This document shows, piece by piece, positions 9,601 to 17,628 of a DNA stretch of 64,000 nucleotides. Origin of the DNA: CAZNPU01 sp964575335 (GTDB taxonomy: Bacteria > Planctomycetota > Phycisphaerae > Phycisphaerales > SM1A02); NCBI GenBank assembly GCA_964575335.1, contig CAZNPU010000002.1:1-64000 (forward strand), read 5' to 3'. Position 1 is the first letter of the stretch. Each line of letters begins with the position of its first letter. The notes beneath the pieces were generated by a model that worked only from the letters and a program-made list of their open reading frames with translations, was not told where the DNA came from and made no database searches. Both the position numbers and the translations under genes were made by a program.

Positions 9601-9739
9601 TGCTGTGCAGCCGCCTGCCGACTCTGCGTCATCCAGCAAGCCCACCCCGCCCAAAAAGCCAAGGCGAGCGCTTTACCGGGCTGGTCGCGGCAGCGTGTCG
9701 TCTGCTGCGCGGGAACACGCCAGAGGTCACGATGACTGA
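6680..9739 (+). CDS. rne: Ribonuclease E/G family endoribonuclease with long tail and IF2-N-like module
   Basis: This 1019-residue endoribonuclease would process rRNA/tRNA precursors and start mRNA decay. The N-terminal half has an S1-like region (YKGRVTNVEPAIQAAFIDYG), the catalytic DNase I-like part with the acidic residues of VAIDVNSGR (about 320-328) and NDLIDM (about 364-369), and the zinc-link pair Cys424/Cys427 in SCPHC that joins subunits. From about 545 on the protein is low-complexity, rich in Ala, Ser, Gln and Arg clusters, like RNase E scaffold tails. Residues about 767-818 resemble the N-terminal module of translation factor IF2 (VRVHELAKELQVSS, then an AEEAERIRRLF helix). Start GTG 6680 has GGAG 10 bases upstream; ATG 6716 is an alternative. 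Confidence 0.9.
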   Translation: MAPKKHVDADELMIVNDSPGEECRIAILQDGHLEELYTERTASATAVGNIYKGRVTNVEPAIQAAFIDYGEGVNGFLHISDLHPKYFPKRDGSERVERVGKKIPRRDRPPIQEALHRGDEILVQVLKEGIGTKGPTLTSYLSIPGRLLVLMPDMDRVGVSRKVEDEQKRRQMREILDSLNLPEGFGFILRTAGFDKTKTELKRDAAYLMRLWKVMEKRIQKVGAPCKLYTESDLLLRTVRDVLRPTIKTLVVDSESAYERVSAFLQVVAPRSAPKVIHYRRPVPIFHAFDIERQIELIHSREVPLPSGGRLVIDQTEALVAIDVNSGRSRSARDSETNAYETNCEAADEICRQLRLRDLGGLIVNDLIDMRSPKHRRQIEERFQANLKRDRARSTVLRISEFGILEMTRQRMRPSLRKSHFMSCPHCNGNGEIKVPEYVAADATRRIGLLLQYDRVRRVELVCSPRVASVLLSAKRRELVRLEDTSGKKVDVRVSDAIAVDRVDYYAYDDRNADIDIAKLPPLKAPSLEELEAEQAAPPVAVAEKSQAAPVTGKKKKRRRHGPADAAAIALAGGFDDDLTEEEAAEENAEIAAEKTAPAVPTAAPSASLNGEARQSEESTAREEGRRRRRRRRRKGNGNGGQQPSVSAAAEASSQSPVPAEASSAGSLNGAASSAASNAVAASPSLPTQSGSSSTAESSQEGTSKRKRRRKRRRHSDQQHSTTENAAAVASGDTGESHVRSEAEFESTSDVVTDSATQPSNATDQPVRVHELAKELQVSSREVIERCEPEPGIPPITSPLASVTAEEAERIRRLFQNGEVSAPASTSSQPSASDSDARTKQASEAQAVKKGSSRSRRRQGRSSDKTSAASAPQSAASTAPSAPPAASAEPQALKAAPTAVAEQTQPAGTDAAIMKTEKSQDNGRGRRTRRRHSSKKETVAEQATNQEGIMGAQRPQDTPEKSQPSNATHSGGSNAVQPPADSASSSKPTPPKKPRRALYRAGRGSVSSAAREHARGHDD

Positions 9740-9852
9740 CGCAATTTGCAGTAGCGCGGGGCAAAAAGCAGCCGATGTTGAGCACGGCTGCGCGCCCATG
9801 AACGTGAACCTGTGCTGTTGACCGGCAGCTTCGCATCGAGCAAGGTCAATTT

Positions 9853-11202
9853 GTGAGCGACTGGATGAAATCGGAAAGCAAACGATCAACGCGGCGACTG
9901 ATCATTCTCGGCTCCACCGGGTCGGTCGGCATCAATACGCTGGCGGTGGCCGAACATCTGGCTGCGCGTTCGCCGCTTCGATTTGAAATCGTTGGCCTTG
10001 CTGCCGGCGCGAATGCCGATGCGCTTCTGAAGCAGGCGGTGCGGCACAACGTCAGGCACGTTGCCATTGCCGACGCTGAGCAGGCGGGCGTGTTGAAGGA
10101 TATTGAGCATGTTCACGCCGGTGAAAGTTCCGCAAAGGAATTGATCGAAGCCGTCGCGCAGCCCGGCGACCTGGTGGTGGGGGCGATCGTGGGCGCAGCG
10201 GGCATCCCCGCAATGCTGGCAGCCATTGAACGCGGCTGCGATATCGCGCTGGCCAATAAGGAAACGCTCGTGGCAGCCGGCGCACTGGTGATGCCGAAGA
10301 TTCGTCAGCGCCGCGTCGCGCTGCTGCCGCTTGATTCTGAACACTCCGCCATTTTTCAGTGCCTGCAGGATGCGCACGTTCATCGCAGCAGTTCGTTGCA
10401 CGATGATTCTGACTCAAATGCCCCTGCCAGCATCGCGCAGTCACATGATCAGTATCAGTCGCCGGCTTCGGTCTGCAGTGGGCGGCATGATGTGGCGCGA
10501 ATTGTGCTGACTGCATCGGGCGGGCCGTTTCGCACCTGGTCTAAGGACCGCATGCAGCAGGCGACCGTTGCTGAGGCGCTCAATCATCCCACGTGGAATA
10601 TGGGGCCGAAGGTAACGATCGATTCAGCCTCGTTGATGAACAAGGCGCTGGAGATCATCGAGGCATATTGGCTTTTCGATCTGCCGGCCGACAAAATCGA
10701 TGTGATCATTCATCCGCAATCCATCGTTCACAGCTTTGTTGAGTTTGTGGATGGTTCGGTGCTTGCGCAGTTGGGAGCAACCGACATGCGCACACCGATT
10801 CAATATGCGCTGACCTGGCCTGACCGTTTCGAGGGTTGCTCGCGAAAGATGGACTGGCTGTCGCTTGGGCGCATGGATTTTGAACAGGTTGATCCGGAAC
10901 GATTCATCGCACCGCAACTGGCGTATCGAGTCATTGAAACAGGCGGAACAATGGGCGCTGTGTTCAATGCAGCCAACGAGGCGGCGGTTGCTGCATTCAT
11001 TGACGGAAAGATTCAGTTCGGTCAGATACAAACGCTCGTGCAGGAGGCGCTGGAAGAGATCGAAGTTGGCCCTGTGCATACGATAAATGATGTTTTTCAG
11101 GCCGACTCTCTTGCGCGGCAATTTGTTCAGGATCGGCTTCATACAGTCGGCCGCGGCGGCGCTACGACGGCTGTGATCGCCGACACACGGCAGAAGGCCT
11201 GA
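9853..11202 (+). CDS. dxr: 1-deoxy-D-xylulose 5-phosphate reductoisomerase
   Basis: DXP reductoisomerase makes 2-C-methyl-D-erythritol 4-phosphate, the committed step of the MEP isoprenoid pathway. The NADPH-binding GSTGSVG (residues 20-26), the LANKETLV motif, the metal-binding acids in LDSEHSA (Asp161, Glu163) and the GPKVTIDSASLMNK segment are all present. At 449 residues it is about 40-50 longer than usual. The extra length is a hydrophilic Ser/Asp/His insertion at about 172-213 between SAIFQCLQ and ARIVLTASGGPF, where other Dxr proteins have a short link. GTG 9853 has AAGG 7 bases upstream; ATG 9865 is possible. rseP follows by 70 bp, a common bacterial order. Confidence 0.93.
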   Translation: MSDWMKSESKRSTRRLIILGSTGSVGINTLAVAEHLAARSPLRFEIVGLAAGANADALLKQAVRHNVRHVAIADAEQAGVLKDIEHVHAGESSAKELIEAVAQPGDLVVGAIVGAAGIPAMLAAIERGCDIALANKETLVAAGALVMPKIRQRRVALLPLDSEHSAIFQCLQDAHVHRSSSLHDDSDSNAPASIAQSHDQYQSPASVCSGRHDVARIVLTASGGPFRTWSKDRMQQATVAEALNHPTWNMGPKVTIDSASLMNKALEIIEAYWLFDLPADKIDVIIHPQSIVHSFVEFVDGSVLAQLGATDMRTPIQYALTWPDRFEGCSRKMDWLSLGRMDFEQVDPERFIAPQLAYRVIETGGTMGAVFNAANEAAVAAFIDGKIQFGQIQTLVQEALEEIEVGPVHTINDVFQADSLARQFVQDRLHTVGRGGATTAVIADTRQKA

Positions 11203-11272
11203 CGATCAAACTTTCTCTCCTACGGGCATTGTTGGACGCATCATCCAGCTCGATACACCGAGAACCACCTCC

Positions 11273-13456
11273 ATGGAATTTCTCTCCAGCGGCTTCAACA
11301 TTCTGCTGATTATTCTGGGCTTCGGCCTGCTGATTTTTGTGCATGAGCTTGGCCATTTTCTCGCTGCCAAGTGGGCAGGCATCCGCACCGAAGCATTTGC
11401 CATAGGCATGGGGCCGGTCGTAATCGCCTGGCGCAAGGGCATCGGCCTTCGTCTTGGCTCAACAGAGGCCGCTACCGAGCAGCGGATTCGTGAATATCTC
11501 AAACGCGAGCCGGGCGCGTCAGCCGGACAGCAACAGCACATCTCCCTCGAACAGCGCCGGCGCGCTGAAGAGGCGCTTGGGATCGGCGAAACCGAATATT
11601 CGCTCCGCTGGCTGCCTTTTGGCGGCTTTGTCAAAATGCTGGGGCAGGAAGACGCCAATCCCAACTATGTGTCGGATGACCCGCGCAGCTACAACCGCTG
11701 TGCGATCGGGAAGCGCATGGTCGTGGTGTCGGCCGGTGTGATCATGAACATTCTGCTGGCGATTGTTCTGTTTATCGCAGCATTCATGGTGGGTGTGCGA
11801 TTTCCCGCCCCGGTGGTGGGCGATGTCGCCCGTCAAATGCCCGCCGGTCAGGTCATGCCGGAGAACGCCCAGGCCCTCGGCATTTCCTTGCCGGGCCTAC
11901 AGTCCGGTGATATCGTCACGCACATCGACGGCAAGCCTGCGGTCACGTTTGCTGATCTGCAGATTGCCTCCGCAATGGCCAAGCCCGGTTCGCAGGTGAG
12001 CTTGACCGTCTCGCGTTCCGGCTTTGAAGAACCGCTGCAGTTCACGCTGACGCCGGACAAGGATCCCACAAGCGGGCTGTTGAGCATCGGCGTTGCGCCC
12101 GCTTCATCCACCACACTGCTGTCACGCGATCGCGAAGGCTATCTGGACACAGTGCTTCAGCAGACCGGTCTTGCTGCAGCAGGCATCCAGCCCGGCATGC
12201 GCATGGTCAGTGTGAATGGGCAGCCTGTTCATACGTTTCAGCAATTTGAGCAGTTGGTTCGCAACTCTGCGGGCCAGGCGTTGCAGACGACATGGACAAT
12301 GACGGACGAGCACGGCAAGCCCGCCGGCTCTGAATTGCAGGCGTTCATTCCTGTCAAGCCAAGCTTCGATATCCTGCGGTACGCTGACAGCGATACGAAC
12401 GCTGTACAGAACTTTGAGCTTGGGTTATTTGGTTTCACGCCGCTGTCGCAGATCACCGATGTGCCGGCACACAGTCAGAACGCCCAGGTGCTGCGGGCTG
12501 GCGATGTGATTCTGCGCATCGGATCGCTGGATGGTCCGCGCATGGCTGATGTGCGACGTGAAATCTCCCGTCGCCCGCGCGAGTCTGTCCAACTGCACGT
12601 CCTGCGCGACAATGAAGAAATCCAGGTCACAGCGGAAGTAAGCCGCAAAGGACTGCTGAACGTCGCACTCGGTTACGCATGGGATCTGCCGCTGATCGCC
12701 CAACCCATGGCCGAGGTTCGTGAAAATAACGCCGAGGGAACCACGGTTGAGCGTCGTACGCCGCTGGCGGAGCTTCAGTTGTTCGCTCGTACCCGAATTG
12801 ATGCTGTTGACGGCACTCCTGTGCAGAATTGGGCCGACATACGCCAGGCGATGCGTGCAGCGACCGAGTCGGCGTTGAACGAAGAAACCGGCGCAGCGGT
12901 GGAGTTGTTGACGACCCTGCCGACGCCGGGACATCCGCAGGAGCGCATCACGCTGGAGCTTTCACAGCAGGATGTCGCCACGTTGCATGAACTGGCATGG
13001 CAGACCGAGCTGCCATCGTTCATCTTTGAGCCGATTCATACCGTGCGAAGCGCCGGCGGCAGTCCGGTCAAGGCGGTCATGATGGGCTTTGAAGAAACGC
13101 ACAAGCTCATCATGATGACGTATCTGACCATTGATCGGCTGTTCCGCGGCAGCGTGGGCGTGGAGCAGTTGCATGGGCCGGTGGGGATCGTTCACGTCGG
13201 ATCGCAGGTGGCGGACCGCGGCTTCATGTACCTGGTGTTTTTCCTCGGGATGATCAGCGTGAACCTTGCGGTCATCAACTTCCTGCCGCTGCCGATCGTT
13301 GATGGCGGGTTGTTCCTGTTCCTGATTTATGAGAAGTTCCGAGGTCGCCCGCCGTCACTGGCGTTTCAGAATGTGGTGACGATCATCGGTCTGTGCCTGA
13401 TCGTGTCGCTGTTTCTTGTGGTGACCTGGAACGATGTAATGCGACTGCTGAGTTAG
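11273..13456 (+). CDS. rseP: Site-2 intramembrane zinc metalloprotease, enlarged
   Basis: This M50 protease cleaves membrane-bound anti-sigma factors or leftover signal peptides within the membrane. The zinc motif HELGH (His24, Glu25, His28) lies in the first transmembrane helix. The C-terminal LPLPIVDGG motif (about 670-680) supplies the third zinc ligand, followed by a last helix. Between them are PDZ-type segments around 210-290 and further PDZ-like stretches around 310-350 and 400-480. At 727 residues it is well above the usual 420-460. The surplus is in the extracytoplasmic middle and in a Gln/Arg-rich insert near 60-110. A terminator follows the gene. Confidence 0.9.
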   Translation: MEFLSSGFNILLIILGFGLLIFVHELGHFLAAKWAGIRTEAFAIGMGPVVIAWRKGIGLRLGSTEAATEQRIREYLKREPGASAGQQQHISLEQRRRAEEALGIGETEYSLRWLPFGGFVKMLGQEDANPNYVSDDPRSYNRCAIGKRMVVVSAGVIMNILLAIVLFIAAFMVGVRFPAPVVGDVARQMPAGQVMPENAQALGISLPGLQSGDIVTHIDGKPAVTFADLQIASAMAKPGSQVSLTVSRSGFEEPLQFTLTPDKDPTSGLLSIGVAPASSTTLLSRDREGYLDTVLQQTGLAAAGIQPGMRMVSVNGQPVHTFQQFEQLVRNSAGQALQTTWTMTDEHGKPAGSELQAFIPVKPSFDILRYADSDTNAVQNFELGLFGFTPLSQITDVPAHSQNAQVLRAGDVILRIGSLDGPRMADVRREISRRPRESVQLHVLRDNEEIQVTAEVSRKGLLNVALGYAWDLPLIAQPMAEVRENNAEGTTVERRTPLAELQLFARTRIDAVDGTPVQNWADIRQAMRAATESALNEETGAAVELLTTLPTPGHPQERITLELSQQDVATLHELAWQTELPSFIFEPIHTVRSAGGSPVKAVMMGFEETHKLIMMTYLTIDRLFRGSVGVEQLHGPVGIVHVGSQVADRGFMYLVFFLGMISVNLAVINFLPLPIVDGGLFLFLIYEKFRGRPPSLAFQNVVTIIGLCLIVSLFLVVTWNDVMRLLS

Positions 13457-13500
13457 GACAGCAGCAGGTGAAGGTGGGGGGGCAAAGTGGAAAAAGAAAA

Positions 13501-13530
13501 CGGGCCGTCGTGAGACGGCCCGCTTTTGGT
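13501..13530. terminator. Bidirectional intrinsic terminator between rseP and the cold-shock gene
   Basis: A perfect 9-bp stem CGGGCCGTC (13501-13509) and GACGGCCCG (13514-13522) encloses loop GTGA. TTTT follows at 13524-13527 on the + strand, and an A-rich run (13491-13500) precedes it, giving a U tract on the - strand. It suits both convergent genes. Confidence 0.85.
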
Positions 13531-13565
13531 TTCGTTTGGATTGTGCCGTGATGAACGGCCTGATA

Positions 13566-13769
13566 TCACACAGGCGATACGTTCGTGGCCTTGGGTCCCT
13601 TTGCTTCCTGCGCGACTTCAAACGTCACGCGCTGGCCGGGCTTGAGCGAAACGAAGCCTTCCATGTTCACTTCGGAAAAATGGACGAACAGATCCTTTCC
13701 CCCGTCATCGGGTGTAATGAAACCGTACCCCTTGTTGTCGAAAAATTTTGCAACCGTTCCGGTGGCCAT
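13566..13769 (-). CDS. csp: Cold-shock domain protein (CspA family)
   Basis: This 67-residue single cold-shock-domain protein has RNP1 (KGYGFI) and RNP2 (LFVHF), the standard single-stranded nucleic-acid-binding face of the five-stranded OB barrel. Such proteins melt RNA secondary structure and act as RNA chaperones. Start ATG 13769 gives the canonical MATGTVAKFF opening and has AAGGAAAGGG upstream. A longer frame to 13853 adds residues untypical of the family. It is convergent with rseP and has its own promoter and structured leader upstream. Confidence 0.95.
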   Translation of the reverse strand: MATGTVAKFFDNKGYGFITPDDGGKDLFVHFSEVNMEGFVSLKPGQRVTFEVAQEAKGPKATNVSPV

Positions 13770-13895
13770 GTGCGGGCCCTTTCCTTGTGCGTCATGAAAG
13801 ACCGATTCGCGAACATGCAGCCGAATCGTGGCGCGATGTGACGTGCATCGCAAAACCTTAACCAGCCACTATACAGGAGAGTGGGCGGGGTGCAA
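13770..13895 (-). promoter_or_regulatory. Promoter and structured 5' leader of the cold-shock gene
   Basis: On the - strand, -35 TTGCAC (13890-13895) and -10 TATAGT (13868-13873) are 16 bp apart. Transcription would start near 13861, leaving a leader of about 90 nt. Two hairpins lie in it: GCGATG/CATCGC (13833-13838 with 13846-13851) and CGATTCG/CGAATCG (13803-13809 with 13822-13828). Long structured leaders act in temperature control of enterobacterial cspA; a similar role here is inferred. Confidence 0.6.
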
Positions 13896-14232
13896 GACCC
13901 AGCCTGCGCATCTGTCATTTCAGCGGTGTCGCCTGATCAATGCCAAAACCGCCCAATCTGCACTCTTTCAGCTCCGTGCCAACCTCAGATTACTGCAACT
14001 GGCAGCCTTGACCTGGGCCATCAATCACTGAATCAGACGCGCGATTCCGCACAATTAGGCCGAGCGGCATGCTGCTTGAAATTGACGATAACGCACAGCA
14101 AGACAGTCGCCGTAATTCCTTAATACAAGCCGTTTTAGCATTCACTGGCGTGCCGGGCCTCGTGGAGAAACTCATCCCGTAAGGCCGTTGAGAGCAGTGC
14201 GCGCATCGAAATACAACCGGAAAACGATTGCG

Positions 14233-14979
14233 TCATCGCATCGCTGACATCACCAGTTCATCGCGCGACCGCCAGTACGTCGCTGGCGAGCGGCGGTGCA
14301 ACGGCGAATGAATTGTGCCGCTATGCCTCAGCCATTGAGCTTGCTCCAGCACATGAACCTGTTTGGGGGCGGCGTAGATCACCATGATCGGCCGCGGCGA
14401 CATTCGCCATGACATTTCGATTCGATGAAGCACTGTTTTCATCGTCTCTGCGCCAAATGGATTGTAAAGCCAGAACACCGTGCCTTCGCTGTAATCAGCT
14501 TCGCAGGCATCCATGGTGTGAATCACAATCTCGGCTCGGCGCCCGCGAAGCGTTCTGGCGTTGCGTGCGGCAATGTCGGCCAGTTCAACATCGAATTCGA
14601 TTCCAACGCATCGGCGGACCGGCCTGCGCGCCATGGCGCATATCACGCGGCCCATGCCGCAGCCGATGTCAAAGACCACATCGCTGGGCCGAAGTCGGAC
14701 GGACCGCATGTATTTGTAAAGCAGCAGATAATCAATCGCCTGATAGTCGTAGAAATCTTCATGCTGCGTGGCGGTGCGCCGTCGAGGAACCGCCAATCCG
14801 TCGGTTCGTATGTTGAGCCAACGATCAATCAGATCATTGCGGGCCTGGCGCAGCGCCAATACAGTCGCTCGCAGACTTGCGTGACTCGCCAGCCAGGACA
14901 CCGCCTGATCGACCGCGCGAAGGCTCGCAGCCCCAGTGGTCGTATTGTCTACCGGCTTGGAGTAGTCAGAGAGATTCAT
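14233..14979 (-). CDS. Class I SAM-dependent methyltransferase, substrate unknown
   Basis: This 248-residue protein has methyltransferase motif I DIGCGMGRV (residues 104-112), an acidic motif II end in GIEFD, and a motif-IV-like LYNPFG near 172. The N-terminal 80 residues are helical with no signal peptide, and a DYQAIDYLLLYKYM segment leads into the Rossmann fold. The closest general type is the class I methyltransferases annotated as DOT1-like or putative RNA methyltransferases, but I cannot name a substrate. The gene stands alone: the cold-shock gene is on the same strand 460 bp downstream, and upstream is gene-free sequence. The stretch 13896-14232 shows no gene. Confidence 0.7.
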   Translation of the reverse strand: MNLSDYSKPVDNTTTGAASLRAVDQAVSWLASHASLRATVLALRQARNDLIDRWLNIRTDGLAVPRRRTATQHEDFYDYQAIDYLLLYKYMRSVRLRPSDVVFDIGCGMGRVICAMARRPVRRCVGIEFDVELADIAARNARTLRGRRAEIVIHTMDACEADYSEGTVFWLYNPFGAETMKTVLHRIEMSWRMSPRPIMVIYAAPKQVHVLEQAQWLRHSGTIHSPLHRRSPATYWRSRDELVMSAMR

Positions 14980-15899
14980 TGCATGACGCTACGAACCAGC
15001 GCTGTCTCAATGGCTCGGAAATTGGGCCGCAATATGCGGACACTTGGAGTCTGACAGAAATCATGCAAGGCAAGTCGGATTGGCAGCGCATATCGCGGGG
15101 TGGCGCATGACGCATGAAATCAGCGCATGACTTTTGATTCCGCGGCAATACTCGAAATTGAACAAACAGCAGAGCGCGCATTGATCTGCTGCAATGCCCG
15201 CTGCGCCAACTGACGCGTTGCGCTGCGCTCGCAGCAGTATCAAACGCTTTCATTTGCTGCTGCTCACGTTGGTGCAGATCGCAACGGAGAGCTTCGCTGC
15301 CGTTCATTCACCCGACTGTACATTGCTGATTCATATTCATCTGTTGCGCATGATCGCTGCATCGTCAGCAGCTTGTCAGTCGATGCTCGCCCCACACGTG
15401 AACAGGTCCTGATTGATGCGGCGATACAAATCGATGTGATGCGACGCGCACCTGACGCCTGGAATGAAATGCGCCGATCGCTCAGATCGGCATAACGCCG
15501 ATGACGCATTGCGCACGGGGCAAAATGCAGCCCCCGTGCAGACTGAGCCGACTGCACGAGGGCGCCGAAACAGGTATCAATGCTGTAGGAACCAGACGCT
15601 GCCGGTTGAAGACAAAAGCAGTGGCTCCGCCGGCCAGAGCAACCGATTCGCCTGCTCCTGTTGTTCCGCAATGCTGGCGTGCAGTTGCAGGCGTAGGTGA
15701 GCAACTGGATTGCTCGGAGGCGAGTTTCTGCCACAAGGCCAAGGCGTTGTGGTTTATCGTATTTGATTGCCGCTCATGTCGCTGTTTGTCGGTGTTTCAT
15801 GCTTCCTTCCGCGCAAATCGCAGTCGAGGCGGGTCGGACAGCGGCGGCAACTGCCGTACAATGCCAACTGCTGTACCTGCTCAACAAAGGAGTTCAGCC
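14980..15899. other. Gene-free stretch of about 0.9 kb
   Basis: No frame on either strand has family resemblance or a plausible start signal. A perfect hairpin GCCGATC-GCTCA-GATCGGC lies at 15473-15491 without a T run. A candidate promoter for the next gene is TACAAT at 15857-15862 with CGGACA at 15835-15840 (16-bp spacer). I see no tRNA or rRNA. Confidence 0.5.
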
Positions 15900-16169
15900 A
15901 TGCGATTGACTGCAGTTCGAACCATTGGCGTCTGCCTGAGTCTGTACGTCGCGACAGCCCTTGGCGGTTGCTATGAGTCGCTTGAACCTGAACCGCAGGC
16001 GCAGCAGCCATCGGCTCCTGCAGAAACCGGGCCGATCACCAGCCTGACCACGCAAGGCGGCGGCTCGGCGCTTGGCGGTGCGCGGCGGACCGCAGGCAAC
16101 ATCGTCGACCGTGTCGAGCAGCAATCGCAGCAGACCGCCGAGATGGCCGACCAGATGTTCGATGAATGA
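15900..16169 (+). CDS. Small lipoprotein, unknown function
   Basis: This 89-residue protein begins with a signal peptide ending in lipobox LGGC (Cys near residue 24), followed by a Pro/Gln-rich linker and a short helical tail rich in Gln and Asp. AAAGGAG lies 8 bases before ATG 15900. No domain is recognisable. A second small lipoprotein with the same design follows 163 bp downstream, and the two may be cotranscribed. The gap between them holds a CCGGCGG/CCGCCGG hairpin (16230-16253) that lacks a T run. A role at the cell envelope is all that can be inferred. Confidence 0.65.
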   Translation: MRLTAVRTIGVCLSLYVATALGGCYESLEPEPQAQQPSAPAETGPITSLTTQGGGSALGGARRTAGNIVDRVEQQSQQTAEMADQMFDE

Positions 16170-16332
16170 TGAATAATGCCGCTTGCAGAACAGGACCGAT
16201 AACGGTCTAATGCATCAACTCGTTTTGTTCCGGCGGGTCACCGTTGCCGCCGGGGTCTGATGTTCCAAGGGGCTTATGCCCGCGTTGGAATTGTCCTTGG
16301 AGTAAAACGCATGTCATCCGGAGAGGCCTACC

Positions 16333-16596
16333 ATGCGCAGCATTCGAGACTTGCTCGGCGGTTGTCTGCTTTGCGGTTTGACGCTGTTTGTCCATGCCGG
16401 ATGCGATAACGCCGGCGCCGAACCGATCGTCAACAACCGAATGACCGCGCCGCATGTCGCAACATTCGAGCCGCCGCCCGACGATGAAATCATGAACACC
16501 ATCGACGACGCTGCCAGGCAGGTTCACGTTGCGATGGAACATGCAATCAGCAGCGCAGAGCCTGCCGACGAACCGCCGCTCAGCGCGACAGAGTGA
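16333..16596 (+). CDS. Small lipoprotein, unknown function
   Basis: This 87-residue protein has a signal peptide with a lipobox-like HAGC (Cys near residue 24) and a short acidic, proline-containing mature part with a DDAARQVHVAMEHA helix. GGAG lies 10 bases before ATG 16333. It resembles the preceding gene in size and layout (signal peptide, linker, amphipathic helix) though not clearly in sequence. It is convergent with the HAD phosphatase gene, from which it is separated by 36 bp. No function can be assigned. Confidence 0.6.
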   Translation: MRSIRDLLGGCLLCGLTLFVHAGCDNAGAEPIVNNRMTAPHVATFEPPPDDEIMNTIDDAARQVHVAMEHAISSAEPADEPPLSATE

Positions 16597-16632
16597 TTCC
16601 GGACAGCAAACGCGCCGCCATCCGGTGGCAGA

Positions 16633-17307
16633 TCATGTTTCTTGGGTTGCGAGAAGCGCCCGGAATGTTGCGGGTTCAAGCTCATCCAGCGAGCTGGCGA
16701 ACCGGTTCGGAGGATGTGATGCGAAGTCTTCGCGCTTCCGGCCTTTGCTGAGCAGAGCGATCGACTTCATGCCTGCTGTCTGAGCTGCGTGGATGCCTGC
16801 CGGCGCATCTTCAATCACGACACAATGTTCAGGCGCAACGGCAAGACGTTCAGCAGCAAGCAGAAATACCTGCGGATCGGGCTTGCCGCGCGTGACGTCC
16901 CGGCCGGTGACAATGGCGTCAAACCTGTCGGTTTTCCCAAGCCGGTCCAGCGCCAGCTCCACGTTTTCCGGCGGTCCTGACGAACCCACCGCCAGCCGAA
17001 AGCCCGATTCAGCCAGCGAATCAATCAGTTCCGCCGCCCCCTTCATCGCCGGAAAATCTTTGGCGATAAGTTCTCGGTACAGCGCCTCTTTGCGTTGATC
17101 AAGCTCCGCAACGCGATCGGGCGACGTTGCCATTTTCCCCCAGAACCGCTGAATGATCTCGCGGCTGGTCTGGCCAAAGGTGGCAGCGAAGTCGGCAGGG
17201 GTGAATGGCGCTTTGATTTCTTCAGCCAGCCGCAGCCAGCTTTGCAGGTGGGCATCGTATGAATCCACCAGTACGCCATCCATGTCGAAGATTACTGCGT
17301 GTGTCAT
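16633..17307 (-). CDS. HAD-superfamily phosphatase, beta-phosphoglucomutase-like
   Basis: This 224-residue HAD hydrolase of subfamily IA has the nucleophile motif FDMDGVLVDS (Asp8, Asp10), motif II in VGSSGPP, Lys in TRGKPDPQVF, and motif III in VIEDAPAGIHAA. The helical cap domain between motifs I and II (about 15-80) places it with beta-phosphoglucomutase and sugar-phosphate phosphatases such as YniC. It probably dephosphorylates or isomerises a sugar phosphate; the substrate is unknown. Start ATG 17307 has AAGGGA upstream; a longer frame reaches 17355 but lacks a family-like start. Confidence 0.85.
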   Translation of the reverse strand: MTHAVIFDMDGVLVDSYDAHLQSWLRLAEEIKAPFTPADFAATFGQTSREIIQRFWGKMATSPDRVAELDQRKEALYRELIAKDFPAMKGAAELIDSLAESGFRLAVGSSGPPENVELALDRLGKTDRFDAIVTGRDVTRGKPDPQVFLLAAERLAVAPEHCVVIEDAPAGIHAAQTAGMKSIALLSKGRKREDFASHPPNRFASSLDELEPATFRALLATQET

Positions 17308-17628
17308 GCGTTCCCTTTGTCGGCACTCTGCGTGCATCGGATCGGCGCTGCCCAACGTCCCAGTTGAGCGTCGTTGACCGTCAGAGTGCGCATCGCTTGA
17401 GTTTTATGCTTGCGTTCGATCAAGTTGCGGTTACAGTAGCACATGGCTGAGCTTGTTCTGACGTATATGCTGCGAAGGACGCGGCTTGGTCATGACAGTG
17501 AAGGATGTGCTGTCAGCCATTCATGCTGCTGCTGTTGCCGCTGAATGGCGATGTTGATCGTGTTGTGGGATGTCGGGAAGAAGAAGAGAGAGTCCACTCC
17601 TCTGATGGAGCAGATGAAGGGACTCATG

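Noticed and set aside
15501..15899. N-terminal extension of the small lipoprotein frame
   Set aside because: The frame is open but low in likelihood: Cys/Arg-rich, no ribosome binding site, whereas ATG 15900 has AAAGGAG and starts a proper signal peptide.
16230..16253. CCGGCGG/CCGCCGG hairpin between the two small lipoprotein genes as terminator
   Set aside because: No T run follows on either strand, so it is not an intrinsic terminator.
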